Below, piece after piece: positions 1 to 13,700 of a stretch of 64,000 nt of DNA. The notes under the pieces are model-generated. The model worked only from the letters and a program-made list of their open reading frames with translations, searched no databases and was not told the origin of the DNA. The position numbers were made by a program, and so were the translations under genes. This stretch comes from Morella rubra. Lineage: Eukaryota > Streptophyta > Magnoliopsida > Fagales > Myricaceae. How positions within the stretch are numbered: position 1 is the stretch's first letter; every line of letters begins with the position of its first letter. The stretch is from positions 24,950,092-25,014,091 of the forward strand of contig CM025851.1 of the NCBI GenBank assembly GCA_003952965.2, given 5' to 3'.

Positions 1-1110
1 TTACTCAAAGTGGGGCAATCGGACAGCTTGAAGTCTTTGATGGTGATTTATAACCTGCTGCACTTGTTTGTGACTAGTATTTTCATGTAGTGATGCCACC
101 AGATACCTAGTATGGTTAATGACCATTGCCATTTTGATGTGATGTAATATATATATATGTATATTTATCCTGAAAAGGAAAAACAAAAGGAATATATATT
201 GCGGGAATGTATAGTCTGTTGAAGTCGTTTTCTTAAGGTTTGATCCTGTATAGTGTTGGGTCTTCTGATTGTCAAGTTTTGTCATTGTTGGTTTATTGAT
301 AAGGTGCCAACAACATCTAGGGGATGCCAGTGTAAAACCTGTAATCCTGTCTGAGATCTAGTATTGCTTGATTTGCTCTGTGCAACGTCAATAAACTCAG
401 GTGGCTTTTTTACTGTGCAATGCAGAGATATATTTTATGGACAAATGAATGGTTTTTAGTTCAGCATTTATGCCTGCCCTAAATATTCTTCTTTTTTCAT
501 GGGCCAATGCCTAGTAGTCTAAGTTCAAATTTGAGAATCGAAAGAGGATTTGTTAAAAGTGGTTAAAACTTAAGGAGAAAATGGATACTCAACCTAATAA
601 TTTTTTACACAATCTTTAGTTATGGGTTTTTGTTCATATGCATTTATGATAATTTATTATTTAAAAAAAATTAAATTCACATAAAATCTTAATTTTATAA
701 TTATCAACTTATGATTAGAATTAATATGTGAATTATTAATTTTATAAATAAAAATTTAATGAAATGACTTGTTTGATAAAAATTGCATATTCTATAACCT
801 TAATGATCAATTTGAAAATAGTTTAATGAGCAATTTGAAAATTCAAGAACTATTTATTAAAGTGGGTCAAACCCCAAGGACTAAATATGTACATAACTCA
901 AAACTATTTTTAAAAGTATTATTCCTCATCTGAAAATTCTCTGATGATTGAGACCTATACGATGAAATGGGAGATTACTATACCAATTTGCTCCATTAAT
1001 ATCCATAGTTGGTTTGAAGACAACATAGACTGAGAAAATGGAGTTTCTAATATTTGAAAAAATAGAAAATAAAAGGATATCTAACCAAACGGTAAGTCCA
1101 CTCCAAGAAT
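1..1110. other. Intergenic, no gene recognised
   Basis: AT-rich non-coding DNA. No open reading frame resembles a known family. The first 450 bases could be the 3' flank of a gene outside the window, but no exon could be supported. The stretch from about 600 to 900 is strongly AT-rich. Confidence 0.5.
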
Positions 1111-1114
1111 TAAA

Positions 1115-1222
1115 AGGATGGGCTACTCACCGGCCTGAGTAGATGGGTTGGACCCAGATGACTGCGGACCACTGCAACCCGTGTTATTTAACTAGCCTTG
1201 TTCGCATAACACTAGGGTTTCA
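1115..1222 (+). promoter_or_regulatory. RPS10 promoter motifs: site II and telo-box
   Basis: A TGGGCT element (site II, TCP-binding type) lies at about 1119-1125, and an AGGGTTT telo-box lies at about 1213-1220, some 80 bases before the start codon. This pair is typical of plant ribosomal protein promoters. The motifs are seen directly; their activity is inferred from the gene class. Confidence 0.5.
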
Positions 1223-1298
1223 GTGCTCATCTGCCTCTCCGTCTTTCTGACTTCTGTGCAGAAGAATCAAGGGCTCGCTCTGTCGTCGCTGCGCAATT

Positions 1299-3556
1299 AT
1301 GGTATCTCTCTCGCTCGTCACTGGCTGTACGTGTGTCAAGGCGTGTAACATTTATTAATGTTTTGTTTTGTTTCGTTTCAATTTCCAGATTATTCCAGAG
1401 AAGAATCGCAGGGAGATCTCCAAGTACCTCTTTCAAGGTATCTCTGCCCCTTACATGTGCTTTAATGTTCTTTTTATTCACATTTTATGAAGTTGTTCTT
1501 TAACTGTTCGGTTTATATGAAATTTGTTACTGAGAATACCGAGGGGAAAGAAAGAATCGAAGATCAAATTAGAGAATCTTGTGTTACTTCTGTGCGTGCA
1601 TATGCACAAAGCTTTTGTTGTTTACTAAAACCCGTAAATGTCCGAAAGACCCGCCACTCGCTAATGCTCATCCAGAACAAAAAGAAAACTTCACTCAGCC
1701 ATTAACAAAGGAGCTATTTTATGCAACTTATGGTGTCTATTTCGATTTGGATAATGAAGTGTACCGACTGTATGATGCTCTATGATTTTCATTTTCCTTC
1801 TTTATCGTTTTGCGGTTACTGCTGCTTTTATTGATTTTAAACTAAGAACTGCTTAAAGTTCAGAGGTGACTCCCAATTTCCAAGGAAACAACGTGTAGGA
1901 TAAGACTTAAGGTAGTTGGATTCTGTTTTTTATTTCAGGGGTTTATCTTAAGATCTTACTTTATTGGTGTCCAATTTCGTTCAATTTTATGTTGCTAGTG
2001 TAGATACTGCTTCATTGGTTTTGCTGCTTTTTCCATCTATAAAGTTGACATCTCATTTTGCATTTGTTGATCCATTTTTTTCCCAACAGAGGGGGTATGC
2101 TATGCAAAAAAGGATTTCAATCTCGCGAAACACCCAGACATCGATGTTCCAAACCTGCAGGTGATTAAGCTCATGCAAAGCTTTAAATCCAAGGAGTATG
2201 TGCGTGAGACGTTTGCCTGGATGCATTATTACTGGTACCTAACAAATGATGGAATTGAGTTTCTGAGGACTTACCTCAATCTTCCATCTGAAATTGTGCC
2301 TGCCACCTTGAAGAAATCCACAAAGGCTCCTAGCAGGTCCTTTGGGGGCCCACCTGGTGATCGTCCACGGTATAAAAAGATCTCCTGTATATTTCGTTTT
2401 TGGATTTTTTTAGTTTAATGGTTTCTTTGTATGAGCTTATATACTGCATTTTGATTTGAATTTTTTATGATTGTTTTGAGTATACAGTGGTCCACCTCGC
2501 TTCGAGGGAGGTTCAAGGTTTGGTGATCGCGATGGGTACCGTGGAGGTCCACGTGGGTCTTCGGGTGAATTTGGTGGTGACAAAGGAGGAGCTCCTCCTG
2601 ACTTCCAGCCTTCTTATAGGGTAATTTCACTTTTATAGGATGAGTTGACTGGACTTTGGTTGTTTATGCTGCTGTTGGTTTATTTGTTACTGAGGTTATA
2701 CTTCTATTGCATCACATAATCGGATAGTGGCTCTCGTAATTTCAAGGTTGAAATGCTCAAATGAGTTGGCAGTCTTCACATTCTTGTGTAAAATAGCATC
2801 TAATCTGTCTGCATAGGTTCTTGATTGAAGTGAAAGTTGTATGTACTTTGATTTTCAATTCAGTTACCAAATTTTTTTCGTTTTGGGCCAAGTTGGTTAT
2901 TTTTTCAAAATCACCATGTAAAGCCTGGGATGTTCATGTAGATACATACCTTCAATTTGCCCTTGTCGACTCCTGCCTCAGTTTTGTGGCACCTGTTAAG
3001 GAAAATGCGGATCAAGTATTAGGAGCGAAAGCATCTCTTACTTTTTCTTTCTTTACTTGTTGTCACAGTCGCAGATTTCTATTCACCTGAAACTGAATCG
3101 TATCTGCTTATTTGACACCTTCACTTGTAAAGTATTGAAACCAAAGTTTGTTGGTAAACTTTATGCAATCTCGAGCAGAAGGCATCTTGCAATTTGCATT
3201 ATCCAGTTTAGATATTCCATTAGAGGCCTCAATTTCCTAGTGTAGTACTGATTTAGATGTCTGCCCTTTTGAAAACCCCAGTCAAGGGCCACACATTTGG
3301 GCTTTGCTGATTAAAAGTGAAATACCGTTGTGTGGGTTTGTCGTCTTTTCAGCATCGTTGTTCCTACCTTCATATCTGATTGGCATCCTTATAGCCTCTG
3401 TAGTTTTCCTAAATTTGTAGTTTCAGAATGCAGCTATATTGTTCAGTCCTTTTTGTATATTATTTTTATTTTGCTTTCTTGATGCCACAGGCTCCTGGTG
3501 CAAGGCCTGGTTTTGGCCGTGGTGGGGGAGGCTACGGTGCAGCTCCCCCTAGTTGA
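1299..3556 (+). CDS. RPS10: 40S ribosomal protein S10 (eS10)
   Basis: Structural protein of the cytosolic small ribosomal subunit. Five coding segments join in frame: 1299-1301 (ATG only), 1389-1437, 2090-2369, 2488-2620 and 3491-3556, giving 176 residues. The plectin/S10 domain fills roughly residues 3-95 and begins [19 protein letters not shown], with the family signature [19 protein letters not shown]. The tail is Gly/Arg-rich ([14 protein letters not shown], then [10 protein letters not shown]), as in plant eS10. Every junction has GT-AG borders. The first intron starts directly after the start codon, so exon 1 contributes only Met. Length and sequence fit a functional gene. Confidence 0.95.
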
Positions 3557-4658
3557 AGTTTTGCTTGAAGTGATGCTACTTTTGAGTTCATAGCTTCGGA
3601 ATTTAGAATTTATGAGGATGCAGACTAATTGTCGAATTCCATTAGTATTCTGTTTGTAGTTTTAAATTATGATATCTGGTTTATTGTGAAGAACTTGTTA
3701 TGCCCTTGTTTGGGTTTTTGGAAATGAGAAATAGCATGCGCTTAGCCATGGTTATGCATGATGCTGCTTAATTAACTGCAGCGACTTTGGCTGGAGGGAG
3801 AAAAAAAAGAGAACTCGGAGTGTGTTCCTATGAGGTTTCTGGATGGCAATTTTCAAATGGCCGTTAAATTTTGAAGAATATACGTTATCTCGTCAACATG
3901 ACTCTCCATCTCAAAACCCGCTTTCCTGATGTACTTCCAGGAAAGAATGATTCCTTTTATCGTTGCTTGAGGCAAGGTATTTGACAACTAAAAAAATGAA
4001 TTCTTTATCTCATCCTTGACGGGCAATTTACTTATCGCTGTCTACTTTATAAGCTCGAGCTTCGAGAAAAGAGAATAGGAAGACGTGTTTCCGGTACAAA
4101 GAACACACGGAACTTCCATGGTCCGTGGCGCGCGCAAGAGTCCACCGCCTGTTTGCAGTCTCAAATAGGGCATGCAGGCCATACTCTATTGTTGCTTGCG
4201 GCAAGCTGAGACTCACAGGGGCTGCCTTCGTTTTCCCCTCCTGCTCACGCAATATGCCATAGGCCACATGCTCTGTAATTCCTGTAGGGGAAAATTCACT
4301 GGCAACCTTTTATCGTTTCTGCATTTTCCTATAAACGTCTGAATTTGCAAATTTGCACTTTGTAATTGGACATGATGCTATTCCGAATGTATCTCAAGAG
4401 ACTAGAGATAATCTCCGTAGAGTAGTCATTAAGATAGAGGAATGGAAGTCGTACACTATAAAAATACGCTATGGTAGATACAAGATGGGACCAATCCCAC
4501 AGCTTTAATAAGTTCGAAAGAAAAAGCATACATAAAGCCCACGGAATAAGCATTCAACTTCCAAACAGATTTAACAACAAAAAACCTCACTTTGAACAGA
4601 CACGCTTCTACCGACACAGACCTAAATACAGAATTCAACAAGGCCTACGCAGAAGACC
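3557..4658. other. Convergent intergenic region RPS10 / HSP90
   Basis: The 3' ends of RPS10 (+) and HSP90 (-) face each other here. The DNA should hold both 3' UTRs. No further gene is evident. Confidence 0.6.
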
Positions 4659-7129
4659 TTAGTCCACTTCCTCCATCCTGCTCTCCTCCGCCGCATCATC
4701 CTCTAAAGCCGGCATGTCAGCATCCTCACCACCAGTCTCTGCCTCGTCAATACTGAGACCAAGTTTCAGCATCCTGTGAATTCTCGAACCAAAGGTGTTG
4801 GGATCGTCGAGGCTGAAACCGGAAGTCAAGAGGGCTGTCTCATACAGCAGCAATACCAGATCCTTAACCGATTTGTCGTTTTTATCAGCCTCGGCTCTCT
4901 TCCTAAGCTCCTCCATAATGCCATTTTCAGGATTAATCTCCATGGTCTTCTTGCTTGACATGTAGGAGCTCATGCTGCTGTCTCTCAGTGCCTGCGCCTT
5001 CATGATCCTCTCCATGTTTGCAGACCAACCATACTCCCCGGTAACCAAGCAGCAAGGAGAGTCCACAATTCTGTCGGAAACGACCACTTTCTCAACCCTG
5101 TCTCCCAAGATATCCTTCATCGTCTTGCAGAGGTTCTCGAACGACTTCTTCTTCTCCTCCCTTTTTTGTTTCTCTTCCTCGCTCTCATCCTCGAGCTTCA
5201 AACCTTCTTTTGTAGCAGAAACCAGCTTCTTACCATCGTACTCTTTCAGTTGTCCAACAGCGTACTCATCAATAGCATCAACCATGAAGAGCACCTCGTA
5301 GCCCTTCTTCTTAAGCCTCTCCAAGAATGGAGAGTTCTCCACAGCCTTCTTGCTCTCACCTGTAATGTAGTAAATATCCTTTTGGCCCTCCTTCATTCTT
5401 GTTACATAATCCTTCAAACTGGTCAGCTCGTCACCGCTCTTCGTAGAGTGGTATCGGAGAAGATCAGCCAATTTGGCCCTGTTCTGACTGTCCTCATGGA
5501 TACCCAATTTTAAGTTTTTCGAGAAAGCCTCATAGAACTTGTTGTAATCCTCCTTGTTCTCGGCGATCTCATTGAACATCTCAATGCACTTCTTCACTAG
5601 GTTCTTCCTAATCACCTTCAAAATCTTGTTCTGTTGAAGCATCTCACGCGAGATATTAAGTGGCAAATCGTCAGAATCCACCACACCCTTAACGAATCCA
5701 AGGTACTCCGGAATGAGCTCCTCGCAGTTGTCCATGATGAACACCCTCCTAACATACAGTTTGATGTTGTTCATCTTCTTCCGAGTGTCGAACAGATCAA
5801 ACGGAGCCCTCTTTGGGACAAAGAGAATAGCCTTGAACTCAAGCTGCCCCTCAACAGAGAAGTGTTTAACGGCTAGGTGATCTTCCCAGTCATTAGTCAG
5901 GCTCTTGTAGAAGGAAGCATATTCCTCCTTGCTGATCTCCTCTGGCTTGCGGAGCCAGATGGGTTTCTGCTCGTTAATGAGCTGCCACTCGTGCGAAACC
6001 TCCTTGATTTTCTTCTTCTTTTTCGACTCAGTCTCCTTCTCCTCATCAACATCCTCCACCTCTCCTTCCTCTTCCTTTCCCTTCTTGGGTTCATCATCTT
6101 CGTCGTCACTGATCTCCTTCTCGGTCGTTTTCTCCGTCCAGAGGTAAATAGGGTAGCTGATGAACTCGGAATGCTTCTTCACGAGGTCCTTAATCCTCCT
6201 CTCCTCCAAGTATTCCAACTGCTCGGGATCCAAAACCAACATGAGCAACAAGTCTAAAAGAACTCCAAATTACACATTCACACCACGTAAATGTAGTACT
6301 ATTTGAAGAAAATGCTTTACCTGGTCCTCCTTGAGGAAGAGGGTAATCTTGGTACCCCTGCCAAGCTGCTCTCCACTGACATCCCTCGTCACGGTGAATG
6401 AACCACCAGCTTGGGATTCCCAAATGTACTGCTCATCGTCATTGTGCTTTGTGGTCACAATGACCCTGTCAGAAACAAGGTAAGCAGAGTAGAAACCCAC
6501 ACCGAATTGACCAATCATGCTCACATCCGCTCCGGCCTGCAGTGCCTCCATGAATTCCTTGGTACCCGACTTCGCAATTGTCCCCAAGTTGTTCACCAAA
6601 TCTATCATGGAACAGAGTCGTAAGTTAGAGTCGAACTAACAACCAACAAATACCGAATCAAGCAAAAGCCAGTCGAATGCTTATACTTATCAACCAAAAC
6701 GAAACTTTGCCGACCGTATGTTGTATTCACCTGCTTTGGTCATCCCGATACCGCTGTCAATGATTGAGAGGGTCTTGTTGACCTTGTCGGGGACAACCCT
6801 AATGAAAAGCTCTGGCTGAGCATCGAGCTTGCTCTTGTCTGTAAGGCTCTCAAATCGGATCTTATCCAAAGCCTAACACCAAAACACAGGGAAACAACTC
6901 TCCGATTCAGAATCCCCAATATTATATAGACATAACTGGATTCACGACGCAAACTAGCCGAAACAGAGAGGAGAAAGAGTCAGAGACTTACATCAGAGGA
7001 ATTGCTGATAATTTCACGAAGAAAAATCTCCTTATTGCTGTAAAAGGTGTTGATGATCAAACTCAGAAGTTGGTTGATCTCAGCTTGGAATGCAAAGGTC
7101 TCTGCCTCAGCCATCTGCACGTCCGCCAT
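4659..7129 (-). CDS. HSP90: Cytosolic heat shock protein 90
   Basis: ATP-dependent chaperone dimer of the cytosol and nucleus that matures kinases, receptors and NLR proteins with co-chaperones. Four exons on the minus strand (6992-7129, 6731-6872, 6321-6601, 4659-6218) give 706 residues. The GHKL ATPase domain is N-terminal: E39 in [10 protein letters not shown] (catalytic Glu), N43, D85 in IDSGIGMT, and the [13 protein letters not shown] lid region. An acidic/Lys-rich linker follows at about 220-260, then the middle domain ([15 protein letters not shown], client and ATPase-stimulating loop) and the C-terminal dimerisation domain. The protein ends MEEVD, the TPR co-chaperone docking motif that marks cytosolic HSP90. 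The start [18 protein letters not shown] is standard for plant forms. It is divergent from the glutaminyl cyclase gene, with heat-shock-like sites between them. Confidence 0.96.
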
Positions 7130-7253
7130 TCAGACCAATTGCTTGCAAACCACAAAAGGAAAATGAAAGAAAGCGCTAGAAAGCTGATAGGGAACGAGAG
7201 TACAGAAGATTGCTTCCGAGATTGGATTATGGTAAAAGCAACGCGAAGTTGTT

Positions 7254-7460
7254 CCTATATATAGAAAAGAGTGCCTCCGAGAGACTTCAATGGGGTTCTG
7301 GATTCTTCTACTTCTCTCTGGACTTCCTCTTTCCGATTATTTGTAAAGAGGTTTAAGCGGTGAAAGGCGGAAGCGGATTTTTCGGATGAAACGGTGACGT
7401 TTGTTGCCTAAAATCCGCGAAAGTTCCGTCGAGTTGTGAAGTCTGGAATGTTCTTCAAGT
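7254..7460 (-). promoter_or_regulatory. HSP90 promoter: TATA box and heat-shock elements
   Basis: Reading the minus strand, a TATA box (CTATATATAGG) lies at about 7254-7265, some 125 bases before the HSP90 start codon. Upstream are two GAAnnTTC inverted repeats, the core of a heat-shock element: GAAAGTTC at 7419-7426 and GAATGTTC at 7446-7453. Further TTC units lie near 7286-7313. HSF binding is inferred from these motifs and the gene's identity. The spacer to glutaminyl cyclase is short, so both genes may share this DNA. Confidence 0.6.
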
Positions 7461-7768
7461 CCGTCCCAGTTGACGATTCATGCAGGCCTGGGCCGGGGCC
7501 ATTCACCCTTGCACGTGTTAGTCTTTGCACGTGCTGGTTGGCGTCGTTCGTTGCAGTGAACCGCGGGTGACGCTAATGCTACGGTGTTGTGTTACGAGTC
7601 CACGAGCACGACGACCCGCACATTTTAGCGCCGTTTGTTTTGACCGGGATGTCCGAACGGCACGATCCTACGCACCCCGGTCCTCTTCCCCCTGGCGAGG
7701 CATCAAACCCCAACCATTCTCGCGACTTCGAAACCCAAATTCCATTGACCAGTCTCCACGATTACTTC

Positions 7769-10700
7769 ATGGCTAGCGGATCGCTTCATCGTAAAAAGGC
7801 CAATAAACGACCGAATCTTCAGCCGTACACACCTATGGCCTCGGGGCCCAATCCTTCTTCGAAGCTCAAAAGTCCCTATCTGATCTTTTCGGGACTTTTT
7901 ATTCTCTCTGTTCTTGCTTTCCTGGGCATTTCTTTGAACATGCAGAGCAAGTTAATCCCTGGCGACTTATTGCCCAAAATTTACACCATCGAGGTGGTCA
8001 ACGAGTTTCCTCATGATTCCAATGCCTTCACTCAGGTGATCCTTTCTTTTAGTGATATCAAAGTTTTCGCAAACTGTTTTTTTTCCTTAATTAATTATCT
8101 GGCTAGCTTGATTTTCTAAATCGGGAATTCATTATGTTTGTAGACTTTTACATAGTTATATTGGGATTTTAAATGGAAAGTTGGAAACACAATTAACTGA
8201 ATTATAGGTATCTACATGTAATGGTCATAGAATGAGTACTTCGTAGTTCTACTCCATAGATACAAAATGTGATAATCTAAGAAGCTGGATTGTTGCATAA
8301 AGACGCAAAATGTCTTCCTTTTTTGTTTTTTGGTCTCCTTTAAATTATTAGGAATGCATCCACCCGGCCCTTTATTCTTTTATAAGAACTTCTCCATTCT
8401 TTCATGCGATCCCTAGATGCTGAGATCTAATAGAGGTTAACGGTTAGAGCATCCTGCAGCTGTCCAGCTGAGTAGTTTATTATATCTTGGAGGTTAATTT
8501 GCAACATTCTTATAGGTCATGCATAAATTTTCCACATTTGGAAGAGTATGAACGTCCAAATGCGCAGCGCTTTCTGTTGATCTATATGACAAAGCTCGCC
8601 TGAAGTAGAGCTACGGAAAAACGCAAGTTGGCAAGTTCTGTAGTTTGTATCCTAAAGTGGGTAGCGAACTCCATGGCTTCTTCTTTTTTCTTTTTCCTTT
8701 TTTTCTTGTTTTTTTTTTTTTGTTGGGGGGGGGGGGGGGAGGGACGCAACGGACCTTACCAATGAAGAAGCAACAGCAGGTGAGCTCAAAGCCTGCGGCC
8801 AATAGGTTTTGGTTGATAAGAGGAGAGAGAGGATAAGAGTTGAGAATTGAGGGATAAGCATAAAAGGGAAAGAGGAAATGAGGGTAGGGGAAGATAGGTC
8901 TGGTTGGGCATATTGATTACATTATCTTGCAATCCAATACCTGAAGTGAACCATCAGGTTATGCTGTTTGTCTATACCAGCAGATTATTTTTAAGAGACC
9001 ACCCAAATCATCTGAGCTAGAGTGTTTATTAGGTTTTTTGGGACACTCAAGTCTCTACACAGCCCTAAAAGGGAGAATGGAGTTCCTTAAATTATTCCAA
9101 GTACTTTATTTCTCTATATATGTGATGCATAGATGTTTATTTGGGATGCTATGTCTCCAGGGAGAAAAAAAAAATAACGAGGAACATGCTTTTTGCTTCC
9201 AGGGGATTCTTTATGCAGGCAATGGCACCATATTTGAGTCAACTGGCCTTTATGGGAAGGTGATCTGTGTTCTGGTTACAGGTTTTGAGATACAAGATAT
9301 TTACATGTATACATACATTTTCTTCCGAGGGCATAAAAAGTTGGCATAGTCTCCTGTTTATAAATCTTATACGTTATTTGAGTGTTGTCTCTCGTTTTAC
9401 TCTGAGGTTTTGTACTTCAGAGGGGTAATTATACGCTATGTAGACTTAGGCAGAGTTATTGTCCATTTAAATCAAATATCTGAGCAGTGAAAAAAAATTT
9501 AAGACTTTCATCTTTCCTAGGTAATTGTTGTGTTTGCTTTGATACACCCTTCTAGAGATTATATACTTTCTGGTTACTTGAAAAAGGTCGCCCTAGAAAA
9601 TATGGCCTACTTCTGGGGACAGTTGTATTAAATAGTCTTTGGCATGAATCTGAGGAAAGTATATGCTCTTCTTGATGATCCTCATTTTCGTTCTCAAAAA
9701 AGTGTGCATGCATGGGTGAATGTTACGTGAATATGAGAATATGATTGTTGGGTTTATATTCTCCTTGTAAAAAATGTGTGGGTATGCGCCTACCAGGTTT
9801 TTTACTTGGGAAGCAAGCTCTTGGAAGTGTGGTTTGGTATAATCCTCTTAATTCATCTAATTTTTTACCCTTCGGACATTTTCCTTGCTCTAAAGTAGAT
9901 TACATATTTTGTATTATGCCTTTGTTGTTATTTACCTCCTTTCTTAATCTTCTGCTTACGCTTGTTTCAGTCATCAGTTCGGAAAGTGAATCTTCAGACT
10001 GGGAAGGTACAGATCCTCATTTCTGATTCTTGACTGTGTAGTTATTGGTTTGTAGCAGATCCCCGGCTTCTTTTTTTTTTTGCATGATAAGATGAATATG
10101 TAACCGGTTAAAAGGCATTGACATTCTCTTTCAAACGTGATTGTGGTGGGCCAGATTGATTGGTAGTTGTGGTGAGGATTGATTAGTAATCCTTGCTTTG
10201 GTTGTAAGTAGATCAAATCACTGTAGCAAACCATATAATAAGTTTGAAATGCTTACTCTAAGGTGCTGCTTTGAAGATCCTAAATGTAAATATCTTACTT
10301 TTGGGTATCTACAGGTTGAGGTTCTTCAGAAGCTGGATGTTTCTTACTTTGGGGAGGGTTTAACTCTTCTTGGTGAAAGGTTTGGGAGGGAAAAAAAAAT
10401 TAGTTTCAGTTTCACTTTGTTGTGTGTCCAGTAATTTTTTTGCTTAAAAAGTCAGGTGTTCTTTTATTTTATGCTAGATTATCCTTTTACCATGAAGTAC
10501 CATTGTAGTTTCTCTTATAATTCTGCTCATATGACTACCATGGTAGTAAGCATTTGGACAGCATTATTAAGGGCGATTTCTTAATAAAATATATTTTTGC
10601 CAATCACCCATTGTTCATGTGATTGGCCTCTCAAATGAAATATTATTGTAAAGGGGGCATAGTAGCGATTATCTTATCTTGACCTTCGCAAGAGGCTCAT

Positions 10701-13700
10701 GTGCTTTTTATGGAAATAGAAGTGTTGTGGGATTGATTCATAAAGGTTCCATTACAGTTTAAGTAACTATATCCACTTGCCAATAAACATGTGTATGCAC
10801 ACAGAGGCGCACGACCCACCAATTCTGGGGATTTTGCTTAATTTTTGTGCATGAGATTTACGATGTCTTCCGTATCTCATCAATTGCCTCACTCTGCTTC
10901 GTAACTAGTTTAGATTGAAGTTTGATGGGATTGGCAATTGGTGATGTTGAGCAGTTTAATACCATGGAAGAAGTCTATGATGGTGAAGCTTTGAGCAGAT
11001 AAGTATGACTTGTGCATCAAGGACTTTCTGTCCTTCGTGATTTTCGGACGTAGGCCTTTTCTACCTGTATGCAATTGTCTGGCTGATGGAAGAGAAACTA
11101 CTTTTTGATAAGCGTTTTGTTGTTTAGTTAGCCACAATAATAGAAGTGCCAGAAAAGTCCCGTACATAATTTTGTGTCTCCTTGAACTTCTTATAATTTA
11201 ATCATCCGAAGGTCATATAACTTCGCAAGGTTGTGTATTTGCAAAATAGAATTGTTGTGCATCTGAAGGTAACTCTGAACAAATGTGCTTTCCCTCCCAT
11301 GTATATTGACATCTTCCTCATCATTTGTGTTTTTATTTGTGCCTGTAGTTTCTTAATTGCTGATTTCAACGTTTTTTTGCTTTTAACATTTAACAGAGTA
11401 ACAATGCTGATCCAGTGATTTCCACATTCTTGTATAGGCTGTTCCAAGTAACGTGGTTGAAGAATACTGGTTTCATATATGACCGGAATAATTTGAGCAA
11501 AGTTTGTCCTTCACCTTTTTTCCTCATCTGATTTGTATTTTTGTGTATTAGCTGGATGAGGACTTCTAGATTCAATGCAAAAATGTAAAAGGAAAATTAA
11601 ATTACAGTAGATGCTAAAATTACAGCAGGAACAAAGGTTAAATAAACTTGCGTAGAATATTTCCCTTCTAGACGTGAAGAAGTTTATACTTTTCTTGTCA
11701 ACATGTGTTTCTTAACTTCCTCCTGATTGGCCCCTTCTCCTCACACCAAAAAAAGAAAGAAAAAGGAAAAAGAAATCTCTTCTGAATTGGATTATTTCTG
11801 AATTTTAATCCATAGCTGAAAGTTGAATCTCTGATGAGCATGCATTGCCACAGTCTTCTGCTTGCAATTGCTACGGTCAGCAAATGGACGTGCTTCTCAT
11901 GACACAAGCCTTTAAAAGTTGACCCATAATCGTAAATCTCAGAAAGCATTGGGGATCATTAAGAACCTGGTGGTTAAGTGGTAGTCTTAGCAAATGCCTG
12001 GTGGTTAAGGACCTGGTCGTTCTTTCTTGGATGATTTTCTTGTGGAAATCACAACTTATCATCTCAAAATAAAAATAATGTCTTCTGCATTCCAATTTCC
12101 CTCTGTGGTGTTATGGATTTGTTATTAAAAATAGGAAGTACGATCCAATCCTTTTCATTTATCTCATATTGAATCTCTACGTCATTCCTATGTTGCATGA
12201 ATTTTTGAATGTTGCTTCTGCTTCCAAATTTCTTTTTGACTGGGGTACATCCTTTTCGGAGTGGCGTCAATATGGTCTGGTCCAGATCTGTAACAAGCTT
12301 TATGCTTATATGCTACGTGCAGTTTGAGAAATTTACTCATCAAATGCAAGATGGTTGGGGTCTGGCAACGGATGGAAAAGTCCTGTTTGGAAGTGATGGG
12401 ACGTCCGCACTGTATTTGATTGACCCCCAAACATATGAAGGTTTCTCTTGTATACCACAGTTAGTGTCAATCCTCCCCCCCCCAATGCCCCCTATGAATG
12501 TGATGTTTTTGTGCTGACATTACTCATCCGGAGTCAAATTAAAGAGATTCTAATGGTTTTCAAGTTTTGGCAGTAAATTCTCGTAGCCTTCAGTTCTTTT
12601 ACCCACTTTTACTAATGTTTGCTTCCTTCAAAATCCGGTGGTAGATATTTGTCCCATTGTAATCTCTTTTCCTTGTAACTGGATTTGTTGTGAGTACTGA
12701 ATTTAGTTTTGATTTCTTTTATGTAGGCATAGGGAAGAGAGTTGTCACATTTAATGGTCATGAAGTACACAACCTTAACGAGCTGGAGTTTATAAACAGA
12801 GAAGTTTGGGCAAATGTCTGGCAGGTACGACCTAGCCCATCAATTGACCATGACCATTCTTTTCAAGTTGTTTGACTGCCTTTATGATCCACATTTCACG
12901 CATTATACCCTTGGTTGTTAGAGAACTGTACGTTTATGGCTTGAGAGTTTTAAGGTTGTCTTGGTTTACCTTTTAACTCTATATTTCAACATGTAGACAG
13001 ACTGCATTGCTAGGATCTCACCTGAGGATGGTGCAGTGGTTGGATGGGTTCTCATGCCAAATTTAAGGTTTTGCTCTCTATCTTTCCTTCTTGATGAATT
13101 GGCTGATGTTTACACTCAGTTGAAATTAAGTTTATGTTATCTTCCTGAAATCTGCACTTAGTTTTTCTCTTTCTTTCTTTTTACGTCTTACAGGGAGAAA
13201 TTGCTAGCAGCTGGGAATTATGTAAGCGGTTTAACAAAATAAAATGCTCTAGTTTTTTGTGAAAACTTATCTTACCGATCATAGTGCTGTGATACAGTAA
13301 AGGCTGCATTTGGTCCTTGAAGAAGTAAACAAAAATGACATTCCTTTTTAAGTGTGTTCTTTTACTTTCTCTTGTTCTGTCCAAGAAGTAATGGTAAATT
13401 AGAAAATCATGTAACTTTCACTTGTCTAACCTGATTCCATTTTTTAAAGTAAACATGCTGTCTTTTCAGGGGATTGATGTTCTAAATGGCATAGCCTGGG
13501 ATGGAGAGAAAAAGCGTATCTTTGGTATGCTTATATATTTGACATGCTTCTCTGGAATCTCTAGTATTATCATCCTGTTTGTGGCCTATATCTTGTCTGG
13601 GAAACTATAGTTGTTTCTTCAAGATTCCAGTGTTCTTCTCTTAATGCTTTCTTCTATACGATTATTTCCTCTCAGGTTGGTTTTCTTTAGTTGTGATCTA

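Noticed and set aside
5166..6257. Long plus-strand open frames across the HSP90 exon
   Set aside because: They are antisense to a clear HSP90 coding exon and are rich in Leu/Ser from the reverse of Glu/Lys codons; no family resemblance.
7589..7768. Upstream in-frame starts of glutaminyl cyclase at 7589 and 7649
   Set aside because: They would add 40-60 residues rich in Pro/His before the conserved-looking MASGSLHRKK start, making the protein longer than known plant enzymes. Kept only as alternatives.
8611..8861. ORFs over the T/G tract with poly-Pro or poly-Gly/Phe
   Set aside because: They are translations of a homopolymer within an intron of glutaminyl cyclase.
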